Of a DNA stretch of 64,000 nt, positions 7,256-15,952 are shown piece by piece. The notes under the pieces were generated by a model, which ran no database searches, was not told the origin of the DNA, and worked only from the letters and a program-made list of their open reading frames with translations. This DNA comes from Oleiagrimonas sp963821885 (lineage in GTDB: Bacteria; Pseudomonadota; Gammaproteobacteria; Xanthomonadales; Rhodanobacteraceae): assembly GCA_963821885.1 (NCBI GenBank), contig CAWGFN010000002.1:62001-126000 (forward strand). The letters run 5' to 3'. Position 1 is the first letter of the stretch. The number at the start of each line of letters is the position of its first letter. A program made the translations under genes and the position numbers.

Positions 7256-8404
7256 TCAGGCTCCGGAGGCGTCGTCGCCGGCGGACGTCGCCGACGGCGG
7301 GTCGGCATCGATCGGCTGCGGCGGCGCGTCCGGCGGGCCGACATGGTCCGGCCCGTACAGGTCGCTGACCTTGTAGCGCTCGTAGACATGCCGCAACACC
7401 ACCATGATCACCGCCGCCGCCGGCAGGGCCAGCAGGACGCCGAGGAAGCCGAACAGGTGGCCGCCCGCGAGCACCGCGAAGATCACCGCCACCGGATGCA
7501 GGCCGATCTTGTCGCCGACCAGGCGCGGCACCAGCACGTAGCCTTCCAGCAGCTGGCCGATGGCGAACACCCCCAGCACCAGGCCGATGTGCAGCCAGTC
7601 GCCGTACTGCACCAGCGCGGCGATCAGGCTGGCGACCAGGCCGATGATGAAACCCAGGTAGGGCACGAAGCTGAGCAGGCCGGCGATCATGCCGATCAGC
7701 GGCCCGACCGAGAGCCCGATGGCGGTCAGGCCGGTGCCGTAGACCACGCCCAGCGCCAGCATCACCAGCATCTGGCCGCGCACGAAGGCACCCAGCACCT
7801 GGTTGGAGTCCCGCGCCAGGCGGCGGATCATCGGCGCCTGGCGGCGCGGCAGCATGCGGTCGACATGCTCGACCATCACGTCCCAGTCGCGCAGCAGGTA
7901 GAAGGTGACCACCGGGATCAGCACCACGTTGGCCAGCCCGGCGACCAGGCCGAAGCCGGAACGCGAGACCTTGCCCAGGACCATCGCGGCGACGCCGCTG
8001 ACCGAACCGATGTGCTGCTTGAGGGTGTCCACCAGCTTCTGGCTGTCGAAGGTGTCGTTGCCCAGGTGCAGGTGCACCTGCAGCCACGGCATCGCCGTGT
8101 CGCGCGCCCAGGCCACGTAGTGCGGCACGTTGTCGATGAGGTTGCGTATCTGTTGTTGCAGCAGCGGAACCAGCAGCAACAGCGCCCCGACGACGACCAG
8201 CAGCATGCAGGCGAAGACCACGCTCACGGCCAGCGTGCGGCTCATCTTCCAGCGTTCGAGGCGGTCGGCGATGGGATCGCCCAGATAGGCAAAGCCCGCG
8301 GCTATCGCGAACGGCATCAGCACCGGCGAGAGCAGCCACAGGACCACGCCGATGGCGGCGATGACGGCGGCGCCCTGCCAGCGTCGGGATGCTTCGGGGG
8401 TCAT
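7256..8404 (-). CDS. AI-2E family transporter (PerM-like)
   Basis: A 382-residue polytopic membrane protein of the AI-2E/PerM exporter family. The N-terminus has paired helices (AAVIAAIGVVLWLLSPVLMPFAIAAGF), and the C-terminal half contains the family's long helices with GFLGVLLALPAAAVIMV. E. coli TqsA exports autoinducer-2, but most members have no proven substrate. The ATG at 8404 overlaps the upstream pgsA-like stop (ATGA), and its own stop is one base from hda, a typical compact operon. Confidence 0.88.
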   Translation of the reverse strand: MTPEASRRWQGAAVIAAIGVVLWLLSPVLMPFAIAAGFAYLGDPIADRLERWKMSRTLAVSVVFACMLLVVVGALLLLVPLLQQQIRNLIDNVPHYVAWARDTAMPWLQVHLHLGNDTFDSQKLVDTLKQHIGSVSGVAAMVLGKVSRSGFGLVAGLANVVLIPVVTFYLLRDWDVMVEHVDRMLPRRQAPMIRRLARDSNQVLGAFVRGQMLVMLALGVVYGTGLTAIGLSVGPLIGMIAGLLSFVPYLGFIIGLVASLIAALVQYGDWLHIGLVLGVFAIGQLLEGYVLVPRLVGDKIGLHPVAVIFAVLAGGHLFGFLGVLLALPAAAVIMVVLRHVYERYKVSDLYGPDHVGPPDAPPQPIDADPPSATSAGDDASGA

Positions 8405-8994
8405 GCGATGTGCTCCTTGTCCATGTTCTGTCCCGCGCGACCGACGCGACGCGCGCGGGCCGCCCAGTGCAGCACGTAATCGAGCCCGCTGGCCAGCGTC
8501 AGCACGGCCACCAGCCATTGCACCGCCTCCACGTGCAGGCCCGGCAGCACGCTGCTGCGCATCAGCTCGAGCAGGATGCACAGGATCTGCACCAGGGTGC
8601 ACATCTTGGCCAGGCGCCGCGGCTGCGCGGTGAAGGGCCCAATCAGCAGACGGTAACCCAGCGCGCCGCCCAGGATCACCAGGTCACGCCCCAGCACCAG
8701 CAGCGCCAGCCACCAGGGCAACCGGTGCATGATCGCCAGCACCAGGTAGCTGGTCATCAGGAGCAGCTTGTCGGCAGCCGGGTCGAGGAACGCGCCGAGG
8801 CGGCTGCGCCAGCCGAACTGCCGGGCCAGCCAGCCATCCAGCGCATCGGACAGGCCCGCGATCAGCGCCAGCCACAGGGCGACACCGTAACGGTGCTCGG
8901 TCATCATCCAGGCAACCGGCACCACCAGCGCGATGCGCAGCATCGAGATCACGTTGGGAAGATGGCGCCAGACCGTGCGCGCGCCGGACTCCAT
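8401..8994 (-). CDS. CDP-alcohol phosphatidyltransferase (PgsA-like)
   Basis: A 197-residue membrane enzyme with a complete CDP-alcohol phosphatidyltransferase signature: D50-x2-DG-x2-AR-x8-G67-x3-D71-x3-D75. Several hydrophobic helices surround it. It most likely makes phosphatidylglycerophosphate from CDP-diacylglycerol and glycerol-3-phosphate (PgsA), but family members using other alcohols share the motif, so the exact acceptor is inferred. It is coupled to perM by a four-base overlap. Confidence 0.85.
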   Translation of the reverse strand: MESGARTVWRHLPNVISMLRIALVVPVAWMMTEHRYGVALWLALIAGLSDALDGWLARQFGWRSRLGAFLDPAADKLLLMTSYLVLAIMHRLPWWLALLVLGRDLVILGGALGYRLLIGPFTAQPRRLAKMCTLVQILCILLELMRSSVLPGLHVEAVQWLVAVLTLASGLDYVLHWAARARRVGRAGQNMDKEHIA

Positions 8995-9018
8995 GATCGG
9001 CTGTCGTACCTCGCGTGT

Positions 9019-9675
9019 TCAGTGCGTCCAGCGCAGGCTGGCGTCGGCACCGGGATGGCCGGTGGGATCGGCCTGCAGGTGACCGCCAGCCTGCAACGCG
9101 GCCAGCAGGGCCGGCAGGTCGTCGCTGGAGCGGATGCTCAGCAGCACACCGTCGCCGGACGCCGCCACCGGTTCAGCGTCGCTGACCTGGCTGTCGGCAC
9201 GCACCGTGGACAGCAGTTGCGCCATGTCCAGCGCCGAATTCAAAGGCGCCACCCAGACCCGCGCCGTCGGCGACGTGGACGACGATCCGGCCTCCGCCGG
9301 CATCGCCACGGCCAGCTGCTTCTGCAGCCCGGCCGCAAGCAGCTTGACTGCCGCCGGATCGAACTGCACGTCGAGCATGAACGCCTGCCGGGCGCCCGCC
9401 GGAGCGCGCGTGTACTGGTAGTTCTGCACCAGGCTCGCCGCGCTGCCCAGGGCATCGGTGAAGCCCGGCGCGCCGGTCAGCTGCTGCCCGCCGGTACGCG
9501 CCAGGATGCCGCCAAGGGCGACCGCGAAAGCGTGGTTGCGCTGCGCATCGGAGGTGTCGCTGACCGGGATCGAGACGCTGTAGGCGCTACTCCCGGAAGG
9601 GGCTGCATCCTGCGCGTGCACCGGGATCAGGCCACTCAGGGCCAGGACGGAAAACAGCAGCAAACGGATACGCAT
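9019..9675 (-). CDS. DUF2066 domain-containing secreted protein
   Basis: A 218-residue protein with a clear signal peptide (MRIRLLLFSVLALSGLIPVHA). The mature start YSVSIPVSDTSDAQRNHAFA is characteristic of DUF2066 proteins, which are found in many gammaproteobacteria next to purM/hda. The function is unknown. The start at 9675 is chosen for the signal peptide; upstream in-frame ATGs add residues with no signal features. It is the first gene of the minus-strand group and is divergent from purM. Confidence 0.82.
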   Translation of the reverse strand: MRIRLLLFSVLALSGLIPVHAQDAAPSGSSAYSVSIPVSDTSDAQRNHAFAVALGGILARTGGQQLTGAPGFTDALGSAASLVQNYQYTRAPAGARQAFMLDVQFDPAAVKLLAAGLQKQLAVAMPAEAGSSSTSPTARVWVAPLNSALDMAQLLSTVRADSQVSDAEPVAASGDGVLLSIRSSDDLPALLAALQAGGHLQADPTGHPGADASLRWTH

Positions 9676-9839
9676 CGACGGACTCGCAGGGCGGGGAAAC
9701 AGGGCTGGCACGCAGGCGGCCATGGCTGAAAGTCTGCCCAATCGGCACTGCAACGTCTATCATGGGCGTTCCGCCGGACGTGCCAGCGCGCGTGCCAGGC
9801 ACCCCACGGCCCCTTCCCCCGAGCACGGATACGACCGCC

Positions 9840-10877
9840 ATGTCCGCCGAAAACGACGCCCTCACCTATCGCGCCGCCGGCGTGGACATCGATGCCGGCA
9901 ACGCTCTGGTCGAGCGCATCAAGCCGATGGTCAAGCGCACCATGCGCCCCGAAGTGATGGGCGGCCTGGGCGGCTTCGGCGCGCTGTTCGACCTGGCCGG
10001 GCGCTACAGCGAACCGGTGCTGGTCTCGGGCACCGACGGCGTCGGCACCAAGCTCAAGCTGGCCCAGCAGCTCGGCCGTCACGACAGCATCGGCATCGAC
10101 CTGGTCGGCATGTGCGTCAACGACATCCTGGTGCAGGGCGCCGAACCGCTGTTCTTCCTCGATTACTTCGCCACCGGCAAGCTGGACGTCGACGTCGCGG
10201 CCGCGGTGGTCAGCGGCATTGCCCGTGGATGCGAGCTGTCCGGCTGCGCGCTGATCGGCGGCGAGACCGCCGAGATGCCCGACATGTACCCGCCCGGCGA
10301 ATACGACCTGGCCGGCTTCGCGGTCGGTGCGGTGGAGAAGTCCGAGCTGCTGGACGGCAGCGCGATCGGCGACGGCGACGTGATCGTCGGCGTGGCCTCG
10401 TCGGGCCCGCATTCCAATGGCTATTCACTGATCCGCCGCGTGCTCGAGCGCGCCGGCAACCCGCTGGACCTGGACCTGGACGGCACCCCGCTGGCCGACG
10501 CGCTGATGGCCCCGACCACGCTGTACGTCAAGCCGATGCTGGCGCTGCGCAGGCAGGTGAAGATCCACGGCATGGCGCACATCACCGGCGGCGGACTGCT
10601 GGAAAACATCATCCGCGTGGTGCCGGACGGCCTGGCCATCGAGCTCGACAGCGGCGCCTGGACCCTGCCCGCGGTGTTCGACTGGCTGCAGCGCGAAGGC
10701 AAGCTGGCGCGCGAGGAAATGTGGCGCACCTTCAACTGCGGCATCGGTTTCACGGTGATCGTGCCGGCCGAGGCCGCCGAGGCCACCGTCGAGGCGCTGC
10801 GCGGCCACGACCTGGCATCGCAGGTGATCGGCCGCGTCACGCGCGCGAGCGACGCGCCGCGCGTGCGCATCGCCTGA
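9840..10877 (+). CDS. purM: Phosphoribosylformylglycinamidine cyclo-ligase PurM
   Basis: A 345-residue AIR synthetase, the fifth step of purine synthesis. Family motifs include SGTDGVGTKLKLA, the ATP-binding GIDLVGMCVNDILVQGAEPL and ASSGPHSNGYSLIR, and HITGGGLLENI in the C-terminal domain. Length is normal. It begins at the ATG at 9840; the frame upstream is open only by chance. purN follows after 23 bases, so the two genes probably form an operon. Confidence 0.95.
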   Translation: MSAENDALTYRAAGVDIDAGNALVERIKPMVKRTMRPEVMGGLGGFGALFDLAGRYSEPVLVSGTDGVGTKLKLAQQLGRHDSIGIDLVGMCVNDILVQGAEPLFFLDYFATGKLDVDVAAAVVSGIARGCELSGCALIGGETAEMPDMYPPGEYDLAGFAVGAVEKSELLDGSAIGDGDVIVGVASSGPHSNGYSLIRRVLERAGNPLDLDLDGTPLADALMAPTTLYVKPMLALRRQVKIHGMAHITGGGLLENIIRVVPDGLAIELDSGAWTLPAVFDWLQREGKLAREEMWRTFNCGIGFTVIVPAEAAEATVEALRGHDLASQVIGRVTRASDAPRVRIA

Positions 10878-10900
10878 CACCCGCGCGTCCCTCCACACCC

Positions 10901-11572
10901 GTGTCCGCCGAGACCCCGCTCCCCGTTGCCGTCCTGGCCTCCGGCCGCGGCAGCAACCTGCAGGCGCTGATCCGCGCGCAGCAGGATGGCGCGCTGCCGG
11001 TGCGCCTGGCCCTGGTCGCCAGCGACCGCGCCGAGGCGCCGGCGCTCCGGCATGCCGCCGATGCCGGCATCGCCACGCTGCACCTGGACCCGGCCGGATT
11101 CGACTCGCGCCGCGACTACGACCTGGCGCTGTTCCAGCATGTCGCCGACAGCGGTGCCCGGCTGGTGGTGCTGGCCGGCTTCATGCGCATACTCGATGCC
11201 GACGCCGTCGATCCATGGCGCGGGCGCATCATCAACGTGCACCCCTCGCTGCTGCCCAGGTACCGCGGCCTGCACACCCATCGCCGCGCGCTCGAGGCCG
11301 GTGACCGCGAACACGGCGCCAGCGTGCATTTCGTCACCCCGGAACTGGACGGCGGACCGGTCATTGCCCAGGCCCGCATCGCGGTGAGGGACGACGACAC
11401 CGAGGACAGCCTCGCCGCGCGGCTGCTGCCGCTGGAGCATCGCCTGCTGGTCACCGTGGTCGAGGCCATCGCCACGCGACGCCTGCGACTGGACGCCGAC
11501 GGACCGCGCCTGGATGGCGCCGCGCTGACTGAACCGCTGCTGTTGCGCGAGGGCACGCTGCATCGCGTGTAA
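10901..11572 (+). CDS. purN: Phosphoribosylglycinamide formyltransferase PurN
   Basis: A 223-residue GAR transformylase, the third step of purine synthesis, using 10-formyltetrahydrofolate. The phosphate loop ASGRGSNLQAL is at 13-23, and the catalytic triad N112, H114 (INVHPSLLP) and D150 is intact. A GTG start at 10901 gives the normal length; the much longer frame running through purM is a shadow, not a fusion. Transcribed after purM. Confidence 0.94.
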   Translation: MSAETPLPVAVLASGRGSNLQALIRAQQDGALPVRLALVASDRAEAPALRHAADAGIATLHLDPAGFDSRRDYDLALFQHVADSGARLVVLAGFMRILDADAVDPWRGRIINVHPSLLPRYRGLHTHRRALEAGDREHGASVHFVTPELDGGPVIAQARIAVRDDDTEDSLAARLLPLEHRLLVTVVEAIATRRLRLDADGPRLDGAALTEPLLLREGTLHRV

Positions 11573-11607
11573 AGCGCGATTCAGCTTGACCTGCGCACAC
11601 TCGGGCC

Positions 11608-12315
11608 ATGCGACGATTCCTGCTCCCGACCCTCATCGCGCTGCTGGCGACCTCGACGCTGCCGTCGGCGCTTGCCGCCGCCACGCCGCAGGCCTTCACC
11701 GCCACCTACCAGGTGCTGCGCGACGGTTCCCCGATCGGCGAATCGACCCTGACCCTGAAGGCCGACGGCGACGGCACCTGGACCTATGCCTCGCGCCTGC
11801 GCGGCACCGCCGGGCTGGCCGGGCTGCTGAACGCCAGCATGGACGAGACCTCGCATTTCCGCTGGCGCGACGACAGCCCGGAAGCCATGAGCTACGACTA
11901 CGTCCTGCACAGCGCCTTCAAGAACAAGCTGCGCCAGCTGCAGGTGTACTGGAAGCGCGGCCAGGTCCAGGTGCACGACAACGGGCAGCTTTACACCTAC
12001 GCTCCCGATCCCGGCCTGGTCGAACGCCACAGCATGCCGCTGGCACTGGGCTACGCCCTGGCGGACGGCAAGACCCGGGTGGCCCTGCCGGTGGCGGTGA
12101 AGGATCGCGTCGAGGTGCAGCGCTATGCGGTGACCGGCACCCACCGGGTCAGCGTGCCGGCCGGCACCTTCGATGCCGTGCAGGTCGAGCGCACCGACGA
12201 CAGTCGCAATTTCGCCGCCTGGTACGTTCCGGATCGCTTTCCGGTTCCGGTCAAACTGGCCCAGCGCAGCGGCGGCAACCTGACCATGCTGCTGAAGAGT
12301 TACCGCGCGGACTGA
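11608..12315 (+). CDS. DUF3108 domain-containing periplasmic protein
   Basis: A 235-residue protein with a signal peptide (MRRFLLPTLIALLATSTLPSALA). The rest is the beta-rich DUF3108 fold, with FTATYQVLRDGSPIGES near the N-terminus and the typical RVSVPAGTFDAVQVERT and AAWYVPDRFPVPVKL segments. Function is unknown. It follows purN by 35 bases in the same direction and may be co-transcribed. Confidence 0.85.
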   Translation: MRRFLLPTLIALLATSTLPSALAAATPQAFTATYQVLRDGSPIGESTLTLKADGDGTWTYASRLRGTAGLAGLLNASMDETSHFRWRDDSPEAMSYDYVLHSAFKNKLRQLQVYWKRGQVQVHDNGQLYTYAPDPGLVERHSMPLALGYALADGKTRVALPVAVKDRVEVQRYAVTGTHRVSVPAGTFDAVQVERTDDSRNFAAWYVPDRFPVPVKLAQRSGGNLTMLLKSYRAD

Positions 12316-12465
12316 GCGGGACTCTGGCGTTGGCCTCTACCCGCCCCCTCCCCTGCGTGCAGGGGACGGTTGGTGTGGGGTGCAACGGAGCGGCCAAGCC
12401 AGGTCCGCGAATCGCTGCATGATGCGCGAAGGCCAGTGGCCTTTGGGCACCCGCTGCGACGCGTA

Positions 12466-12495
12466 CGTCCCCATCCGCCCTGCGGGCACCTTCCC
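12466..12495. repeat. 30-bp direct repeat copy 1 (copy 2 at 12545-12574)
   Basis: GCGTCCCCATCCGCCCTGCGG and the following ACCTTCC occur twice, 79 bases apart, in the gene-free stretch 12316-12608 between the DUF3108 gene and murA. By eye the family resembles dispersed repeats often seen in xanthomonad genomes. The stretch also holds a small palindrome AAGGCCAGTGGCCTTT near 12429. Confidence 0.75.
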
Positions 12496-12567
12496 GGAGC
12501 TTGAAAAGGCGTATAGGCGCTTTTGGTCATTGCGCTTCGACTGAGCGTCCCCATCCGCCCTGCGGGC

Positions 12568-12599
12568 ACCTTCCCCGCGGGGCGGGGAAGGGGTTTTGC
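12568..12599. terminator. GC hairpin with T-run between convergent genes
   Basis: CTTCCCCGCGG pairs with its mirror ending GGGGAAG, followed by GGGTTTT. It lies at the end of the second 30-bp repeat copy, just beyond the murA stop. It could terminate transcription from the DUF3108 side; the T-run is short. Confidence 0.4.
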
Positions 12600-12608
12600 C
12601 ACGGGTTC

Positions 12609-13868
12609 TTAGTTGGGCAGGCGGCGGATCTTCGCGCCCAGCGTGCCCAGCTTTTCCTCGATGTTCTCGTAGCCGCGGTCGATGTGATAGACGCGATCGA
12701 CCGTGGTGTCGCCGCCGGCGACCAGGCCGGCCAGCACCAGGCACGCCGAGGCGCGCAGGTCGGTGGCCATGATCGGCGCGCCGCTCATGTGCTTGACGCC
12801 CTTGACGATGGCGGTGTTGCCCTCCAGGCGGATGTCCGCGCCCAGGCGCTGCAGTTCGTGCACGTGCATGAAGCGGTTCTCGAACACCGTCTCGGTGATC
12901 ACGCCCACGCCCTCGGCCACGCAGTTGAGCGCGGTGAACTGCGCCTGCATGTCGGTCGGGAACGCCGGGTACGGCGCCGTGCTGACATCGACCGAGCGCG
13001 GACGGTTGCCGCGCATGTCCAGCTCGATCCAGTCCTCGCCGACGTTCATGTGGGCGCCGGTCTGCTCCAGCTTGGCCAGCACCGAATCCAGCGTCGCCGG
13101 GCGCGCGTTGCGCGTGCGCACCTTGCCGCCGGTGATGGCGCCGGCGATCAGGAAGGTGCCGGTCTCGATGCGGTCCGGCAGCACGTCGTAGTGGCAGCCG
13201 TGCAGGCGCTCGACGCCGTGGATGACCAGGTTGGCGCTGCCCGCGCCCTCGATCTGCGCGCCCATGGCGTTGAGGCAGTTGGCCAGGTCGACCACCTCCG
13301 GTTCCTGCGCGGCGTTCTCGATGACGGTGGTGCCCTCGGCCAGGGTCGCCGCCATCATGATGTTCTCGGTGCCGGTGACGGTGACCATGTCCATGACGAT
13401 GCGCGCGCCCTTCAGGCGCTTGGCGCGGGCCTTGATGTAGCCGTTCTCGACCGTGACGTCGGCGCCCAGCGCCTGCAGGCCGCGGATGTGCTGGTCGACC
13501 GGCCGCGAGCCGATCTGGCAGCCGCCCGGCAGCGACACCTCCGCCTGGCCGTAGCGGGCCACCAGCGGACCCAGCACCAGGATCGACGCGCGCATGGTCT
13601 TGACCAGGTCGTACGGCGCGAAGAAGCGGTCGATGGTGGTCGGGTCGACCTCGATGGTCATGCGGTCGTCCAGCACCAGCGACACGCCCATGCGGCCGAG
13701 CAGCTCCATGGTGGTGGTGACGTCGTGCAGGTGCGGCACGTTGCCGATGCTGACCGGCTCGTCGGCCAGCAGGCAGGCCGCGAGGATGGGTAGCACGGCG
13801 TTCTTGGCGCCGGAGATCTGGATTTCGCCGGAGAGCGGTGCGCCGCCGGAAATGACGATTTTGGCCAT
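12609..13868 (-). CDS. murA: UDP-N-acetylglucosamine 1-carboxyvinyltransferase MurA
   Basis: A 419-residue enolpyruvyl transferase, the first committed step of peptidoglycan synthesis. It has the substrate-binding AKNA near residue 21 and the catalytic loop LPGGCQIGSRPVDQH with Cys117, so it should be fosfomycin-sensitive in principle. Length and motifs are standard. It lies downstream of the bolA/ibaG gene on the same strand, an order conserved in many proteobacteria. Confidence 0.96.
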   Translation of the reverse strand: MAKIVISGGAPLSGEIQISGAKNAVLPILAACLLADEPVSIGNVPHLHDVTTTMELLGRMGVSLVLDDRMTIEVDPTTIDRFFAPYDLVKTMRASILVLGPLVARYGQAEVSLPGGCQIGSRPVDQHIRGLQALGADVTVENGYIKARAKRLKGARIVMDMVTVTGTENIMMAATLAEGTTVIENAAQEPEVVDLANCLNAMGAQIEGAGSANLVIHGVERLHGCHYDVLPDRIETGTFLIAGAITGGKVRTRNARPATLDSVLAKLEQTGAHMNVGEDWIELDMRGNRPRSVDVSTAPYPAFPTDMQAQFTALNCVAEGVGVITETVFENRFMHVHELQRLGADIRLEGNTAIVKGVKHMSGAPIMATDLRASACLVLAGLVAGGDTTVDRVYHIDRGYENIEEKLGTLGAKIRRLPN

Positions 13869-13952
13869 GACGTTCAGTGGTTCCTAGTGAAGACGTGGAT
13901 CGAGGGCGCGTCCGGCGCCTCGCTCCTGTCCGACGGCTCGCTCAGCCGGCCG

Positions 13953-14213
13953 TCACGGTTGTCCGGCGACGCCGACTCCGCGCTCGCGCGCTTCCTCCGG
14001 CGTCAGGGTTTTCAGGCTCAGCGCGTGGATCTCGCCACCCATGCGCTCGCCCAGGGTCGCGTAGACCATGCGATGGCGGGCCAGCGGCAGCTTGCCGGCG
14101 AACGCGGCGCACACCACGTCGGCCTCGAAATGCACGCCGTCGTCGCCGCGCACGTCGGCACGCGCGCCGTCCAGACCGGTTTCGATCAGGTTCTTGATGC
14201 TGGCTGGATCCAT
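13953..14213 (-). CDS. BolA/IbaG family protein
   Basis: An 86-residue protein of the BolA family. The start MDPASIKNLIETGL and the central ARHRMVYATLGERMGGEIHALSLKTLTP match the IbaG (YrbA) branch, which neighbours murA in many proteobacteria. BolA/IbaG proteins bind monothiol glutaredoxins through [2Fe-2S] clusters and affect envelope stress. The ATG at 14213 gives the family N-terminus; a longer frame upstream is not supported. Confidence 0.85.
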   Translation of the reverse strand: MDPASIKNLIETGLDGARADVRGDDGVHFEADVVCAAFAGKLPLARHRMVYATLGERMGGEIHALSLKTLTPEEARERGVGVAGQP

Positions 14214-14304
14214 GTTCCGATATCGCGTTGGGGAAGGTCGCCGGGCGACGGACGCCGGAATCGATGCTGAATGCGCGGCAGGACGCACGCCCATCCACAA
14301 AAGC

Positions 14305-14310
14305 TACAAT
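14305..14310 (+). promoter_or_regulatory. Possible -10 element for kdsD
   Basis: TACAAT in the 185-base divergent region between bolA/ibaG and kdsD, 88 bases before the kdsD start. No convincing -35 hexamer lies 17 bases upstream, so this is weak. Confidence 0.25.
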
Positions 14311-14398
14311 GCAATCATGGCATGGTAATGGAAAAGCTGCGGCACCGGAACGACACGTCACCGGCACCGGCCGGGCCGGCCGCCCCCAGGAGATCCCG

Positions 14399-15415
14399 AT
14401 GAACAGCCCCAATGCGTCGCCGACGCTGGACCCGGCGGCGGCCAGCACCGAGGCACTGACCCGCAGCGCGCGCACCGTGATTGCCACCGAGGCCGCCGCG
14501 ATCGCCGCCCTGGAATCGCGCATCGACGGCGATTTCAGCACCGCCTGCCGCATCATCCTGGCCTGCCGGGGCCGCCTGGTGGTCACCGGCATGGGCAAGT
14601 CCGGGCACGTGGCGCGCAAGATCGCCGCCACCCTGGCGTCCACCGGCACCCCGGCCTTCTTCGTGCATCCGGGCGAGGCCAGTCACGGCGACCTCGGCAT
14701 GATCCTGCCCGAGGACGTGGTGCTGGCGCTGTCCAACTCCGGCGAGACCGACGAGCTGCTGTTCATCCTGCCGCTGATCAAGCGCCAGGGGATCCCGCTG
14801 ATCGCCATGACCGGCAAGCCCGAATCCTCGCTGGCGCGACAGGCCGACGTGCACCTCGATGCCAGCGTGTCGGCCGAGGCCTGTCCGCTGGGCCTGGCCC
14901 CCACCACCAGCACCACCGCGGCGCTGGTCATGGGCGATGCGCTGTCCATCGCCCTGCTGGAGGCGCGCGGCTTCACCGCCGACGACTTCGCCCGTTCGCA
15001 CCCGGCCGGCAGCCTCGGCCGCAGGCTGCTGCTGCACATCAGCGACATCATGCATGTCGAGGACGGCATTCCGCGCATCACGCCCGGAGCCAGCCTGACC
15101 GCGGCACTGATGGAAATGACCCACAAGCGCCTGGGCATGACCGCGGTGGTCGACGACGACGGACGCCTGCTGGGCGTGTTCACCGACGGCGACCTGCGCC
15201 GCGCCCTGGACGACCGGGACGTGGACCTGCGCCAGGCCCGCGTCGAGCAGCTGATGACCCGCGACCCCAAGACCGTGCGCGCCGACAAGCTGGCCGTGGA
15301 AGCCGCCCAGCTGATGGAGAAGCACCAGATCCACGCGCTGCTGGTGGTCGATGACGACCATCGCGTGGTCGGCGCCCTGAACATCCACGACCTGCTGCGC
15401 GCGCGCGTGGTGTGA
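14399..15415 (+). CDS. kdsD: Arabinose-5-phosphate isomerase KdsD (KpsF/GutQ family)
   Basis: A 338-residue protein with an N-terminal SIS sugar-isomerase domain (GRLVVTGMGKSGHVARKIAA; SNSGETDELL) and a C-terminal CBS pair (DIMHVEDGIPRI... and LMTRDPKTVRADKLA). It converts ribulose-5-phosphate to arabinose-5-phosphate, the first step of Kdo synthesis for LPS. The ATG at 14399 has a good AGGAG eight bases upstream; the long upstream frame does not. It heads the kdsD-kdsC-lptCAB-rpoN arrangement, but is separated from kdsC by a 741-base repeat block. Confidence 0.94.
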   Translation: MNSPNASPTLDPAAASTEALTRSARTVIATEAAAIAALESRIDGDFSTACRIILACRGRLVVTGMGKSGHVARKIAATLASTGTPAFFVHPGEASHGDLGMILPEDVVLALSNSGETDELLFILPLIKRQGIPLIAMTGKPESSLARQADVHLDASVSAEACPLGLAPTTSTTAALVMGDALSIALLEARGFTADDFARSHPAGSLGRRLLLHISDIMHVEDGIPRITPGASLTAALMEMTHKRLGMTAVVDDDGRLLGVFTDGDLRRALDDRDVDLRQARVEQLMTRDPKTVRADKLAVEAAQLMEKHQIHALLVVDDDHRVVGALNIHDLLRARVV

Positions 15416-15462
15416 CGGCGGTTGCGCGTAGTGGCGGGTGTTGGGGGTGGGGTCTTTCCTTC

Positions 15463-15520
15463 GGGACTCGGGACTCGGGACTCGGGACTCGGGACTCGGG
15501 GCTCGGGATTCGGGATTCGG
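15463..15520 (+). repeat. G-rich heptad array C
   Basis: About eight units of GGGACTC with GGGGCTC and GGGATTC variants, G-rich on the + strand, beginning 48 bases after kdsD. The gap 15416-16156 holds arrays C, D and E and two REP-pair elements and no credible gene. Open frames through it are again 7-base-period echoes. Confidence 0.85.
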
Positions 15521-15526
15521 ATCGGA

Positions 15527-15722
15527 CCCGGTACCCGGGACCCGGGGCCATCATGCATCTCCGTGGGGCTGTAGCCCGGATAAGCCCGCAGGGCGCATCC
15601 GGGATGGGACGCACCGCGGCCCCGCAATGCGTAACGCATGGATGGCCCCTCCCGGATGCGCTTCGCTTATCCGGGCTACGCGATGGACTCGGGACTCGGG
15701 ACTCGGGACTCGGGACTCGGGA
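15527..15722 (+). repeat. 196-bp perfect direct repeat, copy 1
   Basis: Bases 15527-15722 are identical, base for base as compared by eye, to 15757-15952; the period is 230. Each copy contains a GTACCCGGGACCC stretch, the segment CATCATGCATCTCCGTGG, a whole REP-pair element and the first units of a heptad array. The divergence between copies is confined to the heptads at the edge, so the duplication is recent or homogenised. Confidence 0.92.
15571..15679. repeat. 109-bp REP-pair element, copy 3
   Basis: GTAGCCCGGATAAGCCCG on the left and TTATCCGGGCTAC on the right, the same ends and hairpins as the element at 6083-6192. It is included in the 196-bp duplication. Confidence 0.85.
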
Positions 15723-15750
15723 TTCGGGGCTCGGGGCTCGGATTCGGGAC
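15685..15750 (+). repeat. G-rich heptad array D
   Basis: Units of GGGACTC changing to GGGATTC and GGGGCTC, starting directly at the right end of REP-pair copy 3. Same junction as for arrays B and E. Confidence 0.8.
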
Positions 15751-15756
15751 CCGGTG

Positions 15757-15952
15757 CCCGGTACCCGGGACCCGGGGCCATCATGCATCTCCGTGGGGCT
15801 GTAGCCCGGATAAGCCCGCAGGGCGCATCCGGGATGGGACGCACCGCGGCCCCGCAATGCGTAACGCATGGATGGCCCCTCCCGGATGCGCTTCGCTTAT
15901 CCGGGCTACGCGATGGACTCGGGACTCGGGACTCGGGACTCGGGACTCGGGA
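15757..15952 (+). repeat. 196-bp perfect direct repeat, copy 2
   Basis: Second copy of 15527-15722, 230 bases downstream. See the first copy for content. Confidence 0.92.
15801..15909. repeat. 109-bp REP-pair element, copy 4
   Basis: Identical to copy 3 at 15571-15679 because it lies inside the tandem duplication. Confidence 0.85.

Noticed and set aside
9722..11572. A purM-purN fusion protein of 616 residues
   Set aside because: The upstream part reads purM in the wrong frame; purM and purN each have complete, separate frames.
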